64,000 bases of DNA from Pontibacter anaerobius (lineage in GTDB: Bacteria; Bacteroidota; Bacteroidia; Cytophagales; Hymenobacteraceae), in contig NZ_JAPFQO010000013.1 of assembly GCF_026241195.1 (NCBI RefSeq), positions 1-64,000 of the forward strand, in the 5' to 3' direction. Below are positions 61,402 through 64,000 of this stretch, piece after piece. Positions within the stretch are counted from its first letter, which is position 1. Each line of letters starts with the position of its first letter. A program made the translations under genes and the position numbers. Below the pieces are notes generated by a model, which was not told the origin of the DNA, did not search any database, and saw only the letters and a list, made by a program, of their open reading frames with translations.

Positions 61402-61482
61402 GGTGTTAGGGTTTGGGTAAGCCTGTAAGCAGGATACCGCAAAGGTACGACAGCAAAGTATAAAATGCAGTGCAGCTATAGT

Positions 61483-61929
61483 TTACTCTGCCTCTAGTGC
61501 CTCAATCAGCTGCTCCTCAAACTCTTCCTGGTTGTCGTATTGCGTAAATTCGAGTGTTTTGCCGGTTGCCTTAAGTTGCGTAACCACATCCAGTGCCACA
61601 ACAAGGGGCTCGGCTTCTTTGCCGATAAGGTCGCGATCCCAGTCGGCACCCACCAGCAGTTCATCGCCATACATGCCCACGCACCAGTTTTCCAGAAACT
61701 CGACCAACGTTACGGACTCCGGTGTGTAGTCAGACCATTCATCTTCGGCACAGGCACTTGCCCCTGCCTTATCAGACCAAAACAGGATTACCTCGGTGTC
61801 CTCAAACTCGGAGGAGCTGGATGTGGCCCAGGTTTCATTCTTAGTTAGTCCCCAAACCTCTTCTGATTGCACAACATGCTTAATAAAATTCTGGTACTTG
61901 TGCTCGATGTTGTTAGCATGCTCTGTCAT
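61483..61929 (-). CDS. DUF2750 family protein
   Basis: A 148-residue acidic cytoplasmic protein. The start NIEHKYQNFIKHVVQSEEVWGL and the block VILFWSDKAGASACAEDEWSDY match DUF2750, followed by FLENWCVGMYGDELLVGADWD. The last 20 residues are strongly acidic. No function is known for the family. It lies between DUF423 and a phosphodiesterase gene on the same strand, with gaps of about 80-90 bp. Confidence 0.85.
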   Translation of the reverse strand: MTEHANNIEHKYQNFIKHVVQSEEVWGLTKNETWATSSSSEFEDTEVILFWSDKAGASACAEDEWSDYTPESVTLVEFLENWCVGMYGDELLVGADWDRDLIGKEAEPLVVALDVVTQLKATGKTLEFTQYDNQEEFEEQLIEALEAE

Positions 61930-62020
61930 ACAATGTCTTTTTAAGGTTTAGGATTGATTTATAAGGCAAAATACGAAAATTATATATATATCAGCCAAGG
62001 TTCTTTCTGGCGCCCTGGCG

Positions 62021-62941
62021 CTACAGTTTTTTATAAAGATCCGGGTAGTCTGAGATTAACCCGTCCACGCCAAGCGCCTTAAGCCGCTGCATCTCCTCCA
62101 GGCTGTTCACCGTCCAGGGGATAATTTTAATGCCGTACCTATGCGTTGCCTCTACGAGAGCGGGCGTAACGAGTTTAGCATAAGGGCTGTAAATATTGGG
62201 GGTAAAGCCGAGTTGCTCCAGGTTTTTCTCAAGCCCCTTCAGGTTCTCCACCAGCAGCGAGGTTTTTATGTCCGGATGCTTGCGGTGCAGCACCTGCAGT
62301 GTGCGCGGGTCAAAGGACTGTATGATAACGTAAGGGCGTATCTTTTTCTCATCTATCACAGCCACTAGCCTGTCCATAAAATCCTCAGGGGCAGGGTGAT
62401 ATTTGCCATCGCCGGAAGGCTTGGACTTGGTTTCGATGTTGTAAAACACCTGTGGCAGGTTGTTTTCTTTGATGTATGCCTGCGCAGAGTCAATCACTTC
62501 AGAAAGCAGCGGTTTATACGCCTTCATCAGCTGCTGCTGCGGAAACTTGCTGTAGTATTTTGAGCCTACATCAAAAGTGCGGATCTGGCTGTAAGGCATC
62601 TGGTAGAGCAAATACTTTTTGGCATTAACCTTCGGTATCTCCTCACCAGTCGGAAGCAGCTCATGCTCCCGGTTAAAATAGGGGTCATGGGAGAGGAGCA
62701 CCTGGCCATCCTGACTGATGTGCGCGTCCATTTCCAAGGTCGTCACCCCCAGCTCGAGCGCCTTTAGCATGGCTGGAATGGTGTTTTCGGGGAGTAAACC
62801 GCGTGCCCCCCGGTGGCCCTCCAGGTCAAAGTCCGGGAGCGGCAGCATAGCTTCGGCAGGTGGTGTAGGTGTCATTTTACCGGACGTGCAGGCTGTTATA
62901 AGTATAAAAACGGCTGACAAAGTATAAAGTATACCTCTCAT
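62021..62941 (-). CDS. Glycerophosphodiester phosphodiesterase, lipoprotein
   Basis: A 306-residue lipoprotein (lipobox LITAC, then a proline-rich linker TPTPPAEAMLPLP). The GDPD TIM barrel has EGHRGARGLLPENT with the catalytic His and Glu, EMDAHISQDGQVLLSHD with the second His, and the late IKIIPWTVNS. It hydrolyses glycerophosphodiesters to glycerol-3-phosphate and an alcohol outside the cytoplasm. AAGTATAAAA occurs three times around the signal peptide codons. Length is typical of periplasmic GlpQ-like enzymes. Confidence 0.93.
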   Translation of the reverse strand: MRGILYTLSAVFILITACTSGKMTPTPPAEAMLPLPDFDLEGHRGARGLLPENTIPAMLKALELGVTTLEMDAHISQDGQVLLSHDPYFNREHELLPTGEEIPKVNAKKYLLYQMPYSQIRTFDVGSKYYSKFPQQQLMKAYKPLLSEVIDSAQAYIKENNLPQVFYNIETKSKPSGDGKYHPAPEDFMDRLVAVIDEKKIRPYVIIQSFDPRTLQVLHRKHPDIKTSLLVENLKGLEKNLEQLGFTPNIYSPYAKLVTPALVEATHRYGIKIIPWTVNSLEEMQRLKALGVDGLISDYPDLYKKL

Positions 62942-63052
62942 TTTTCTTACGTATGAAGTTGGCGAAGTTGAGATGGCGCATCAGCTGTTAAATCAAAAAT
63001 GCTATACTAAATAAAGAAATGCCGAAAGTTTATACTTGTTACCCCGCCTGTA

Positions 63053-63739
63053 TTACCTTTTACTGTAGTCGCGGGCTCCAAATATACCACTGCCCACACG
63101 TATCATCGTGCTTCCTTCTTCCAGAGCAATCCTCCAGTCCGAGGTCATCCCCATCGAAATTTCTTTAAAGTCGTCGTTGCCGATAAAAAAAGTCTCTTTC
63201 AGCCGTTTAAAGCAGGCACGCAGCTGCCCGAACTCCTGGCGTAGCTTCTGCTCGTTGTCGGTGTTCGTGGCAATACCCATCACGCCTGTTATACGGATAT
63301 ACTTCATCGCACGGTATTCCTCCGACTGTAGCAGCGCTTCAGCCTCCTTGCAGGTCATGCCATACTTTGTCTCCTCGTCGGCAATAGAAATCTGCAACAT
63401 ACAGTTAATGGGCAGGGTGCGGCCATACATCTCGGCACGTTTATTTATCTCCACCAGCAGTTTCAGGCTGTCTACAGATTCTATGGTATCTATAAACTCA
63501 GCGATATACTTTACCTTGTTTGTCTGCAAATGCCCTATCAGGTGCCAGGCGATGTCGTGTGGCAGCAGCGCATACTTGTCTACTAGTTCCTGCACCTTGT
63601 TCTCCCCAAAAAGGCGGTGACCGGCGTCATAAGCCTCTTTAATCACTTCCACCGGGTGTGTTTTGGAAACAGCTACCAGCCGGCAGGGTGTTTGGCGCAG
63701 CTGCTCGTCAAAGTAAAGTATGTTCTCTTTTATGCTCAT
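63053..63739 (-). CDS. YggS family PLP-binding protein
   Basis: A 228-residue alanine-racemase-like TIM barrel. The PLP lysine is K26 in VAVSKTHP, with LFGENKVQEL, WHLIGHLQTNK and the phosphate-binding end SMGMTSDWRIALEEGSTMIRVGSGIFG. YggS/PLPBP proteins control free pyridoxal phosphate rather than catalyse a reaction. It lies on the same strand as the BatA/VWA gene, which begins outside the window and ends about 80 bp upstream. Confidence 0.95.
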   Translation of the reverse strand: MSIKENILYFDEQLRQTPCRLVAVSKTHPVEVIKEAYDAGHRLFGENKVQELVDKYALLPHDIAWHLIGHLQTNKVKYIAEFIDTIESVDSLKLLVEINKRAEMYGRTLPINCMLQISIADEETKYGMTCKEAEALLQSEEYRAMKYIRITGVMGIATNTDNEQKLRQEFGQLRACFKRLKETFFIGNDDFKEISMGMTSDWRIALEEGSTMIRVGSGIFGARDYSKR

Positions 63740-63817
63740 AGTTTTATATTATAATTCTGAATAAGTGAATGAGTGGATGAGCCCTCAACCACTAAACTTT
63801 CTACCTCTCTACCTCTC

Positions 63818-64000
63818 TTAGTCTTCCAGCACGTTGGCGATAAAGGTGTTTTTCAGCAGCATCCACACCAGCAGCAGCAGTAAAGCCCACTTCAGGTACA
63901 CCTGATAATAATCCTGCGTGTCGCGGAAACGCTTCTCGGTAACCTCTGTTTTCTCCAGGCGGTTGATGTTCTGGAACACCTGCTGCAGCGCATTTTTGGA
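63818..64000 (-). CDS. C-terminal end of a membrane protein, probably BatA/VWA family (partial)
   Basis: Reading the minus strand into the window edge, the last 60 codons and TAA (63818-63820) are present. The end reads VFQNINRLEKTEVTEKRF, DTQDYYQVYLKW, then a single hydrophobic helix (ALLLLLVWMLL) and KNTFIANVLED. A C-terminal helix preceded by INRLEKTEV is typical of aerotolerance-operon BatA/VWA proteins. The von Willebrand domain would lie outside the window, so the call rests on the tail alone. Confidence 0.6.
   Translation of the reverse strand, partial: SKNALQQVFQNINRLEKTEVTEKRFRDTQDYYQVYLKWALLLLLVWMLLKNTFIANVLED

Overview
The window reads as chromosome of a Bacteroidota bacterium of the order Cytophagales, most likely Hymenobacteraceae close to Pontibacter. 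This is inferred from gene content and style, not from a database match. Supporting signs are a bacillithiol deacetylase (BshB1), a type IX secretion cargo with a CHU_C tail and a PorE-like OmpA protein, carboxypeptidase-regulatory/TonB-plug domains, a DUF3822 gene beside coaD, promoters of the TAnnTTTG type, and the near absence of Shine-Dalgarno sites. Base composition is close to half G+C, except for a few AT-rich spots. No rRNA, tRNA, CRISPR array, insertion sequence or prophage was recognised.

Layout. 1-5.3 kb: end of trxB, an M23/LysM peptidase, bshB1, an MDR reductase, a YqhD-type alcohol dehydrogenase and a TetR regulator. 5.5-11.4 kb: one 1949-residue alpha-2-macroglobulin-like protein with a carboxypeptidase-regulatory domain and a SusC-like plug embedded in it. 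11.7-14.6 kb: a small membrane protein and a cluster of four very hydrophilic proteins, three of them rich in Tyr/Arg/Asn/Gly/Asp. 14.9-17.8 kb: an arsenic operon (arsR, ArsI/CadI-type dioxygenase, metallophosphoesterase, acr3) with a palindromic operator. 18.2-22.8 kb: a LytTR response regulator and LytS-like kinase, divergent from a TonB-type outer membrane protein whose upstream region carries a 21-bp-period direct repeat typical of LytTR sites. 22.8-31.7 kb: MscS channel, GH13 amylase, DUF4920 lipoprotein, an orphan cytochrome oxidase subunit III and a T9SS type B cargo. 31.8-41.6 kb: mixed genes including three dispersed SpoIIAA/STAS-like paralogues, an M61 peptidase, glutamate dehydrogenase and FKBP. 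41.8-47.8 kb: an FMN glutamate-synthase-family protein flanked by two tiny membrane proteins, and a fused isobutyryl-CoA mutase. 48.1-64 kb: housekeeping genes (lepA, folD, queE, porE-like, pyrE, coaD, nudix, a RecD2-like helicase, yggS and others) and a decayed two-component-propeller fragment.

Two signals stand out that gene calling does not explain. First, the short word AAGTATA (reverse TATACTT) recurs about 150 times on both strands, roughly five times chance by hand count, and is often placed as an inverted pair around or inside terminator stems. This resembles DNA uptake sequences in Neisseria and Haemophilus. Second, at 33.1-33.5 kb there is a compact transcription unit with promoter, hairpin leader, a 12-nt perfect complement to the 16S rRNA 3' end, a 22-codon ORF closed by tandem stops inside a longer open frame, and a strong terminator.
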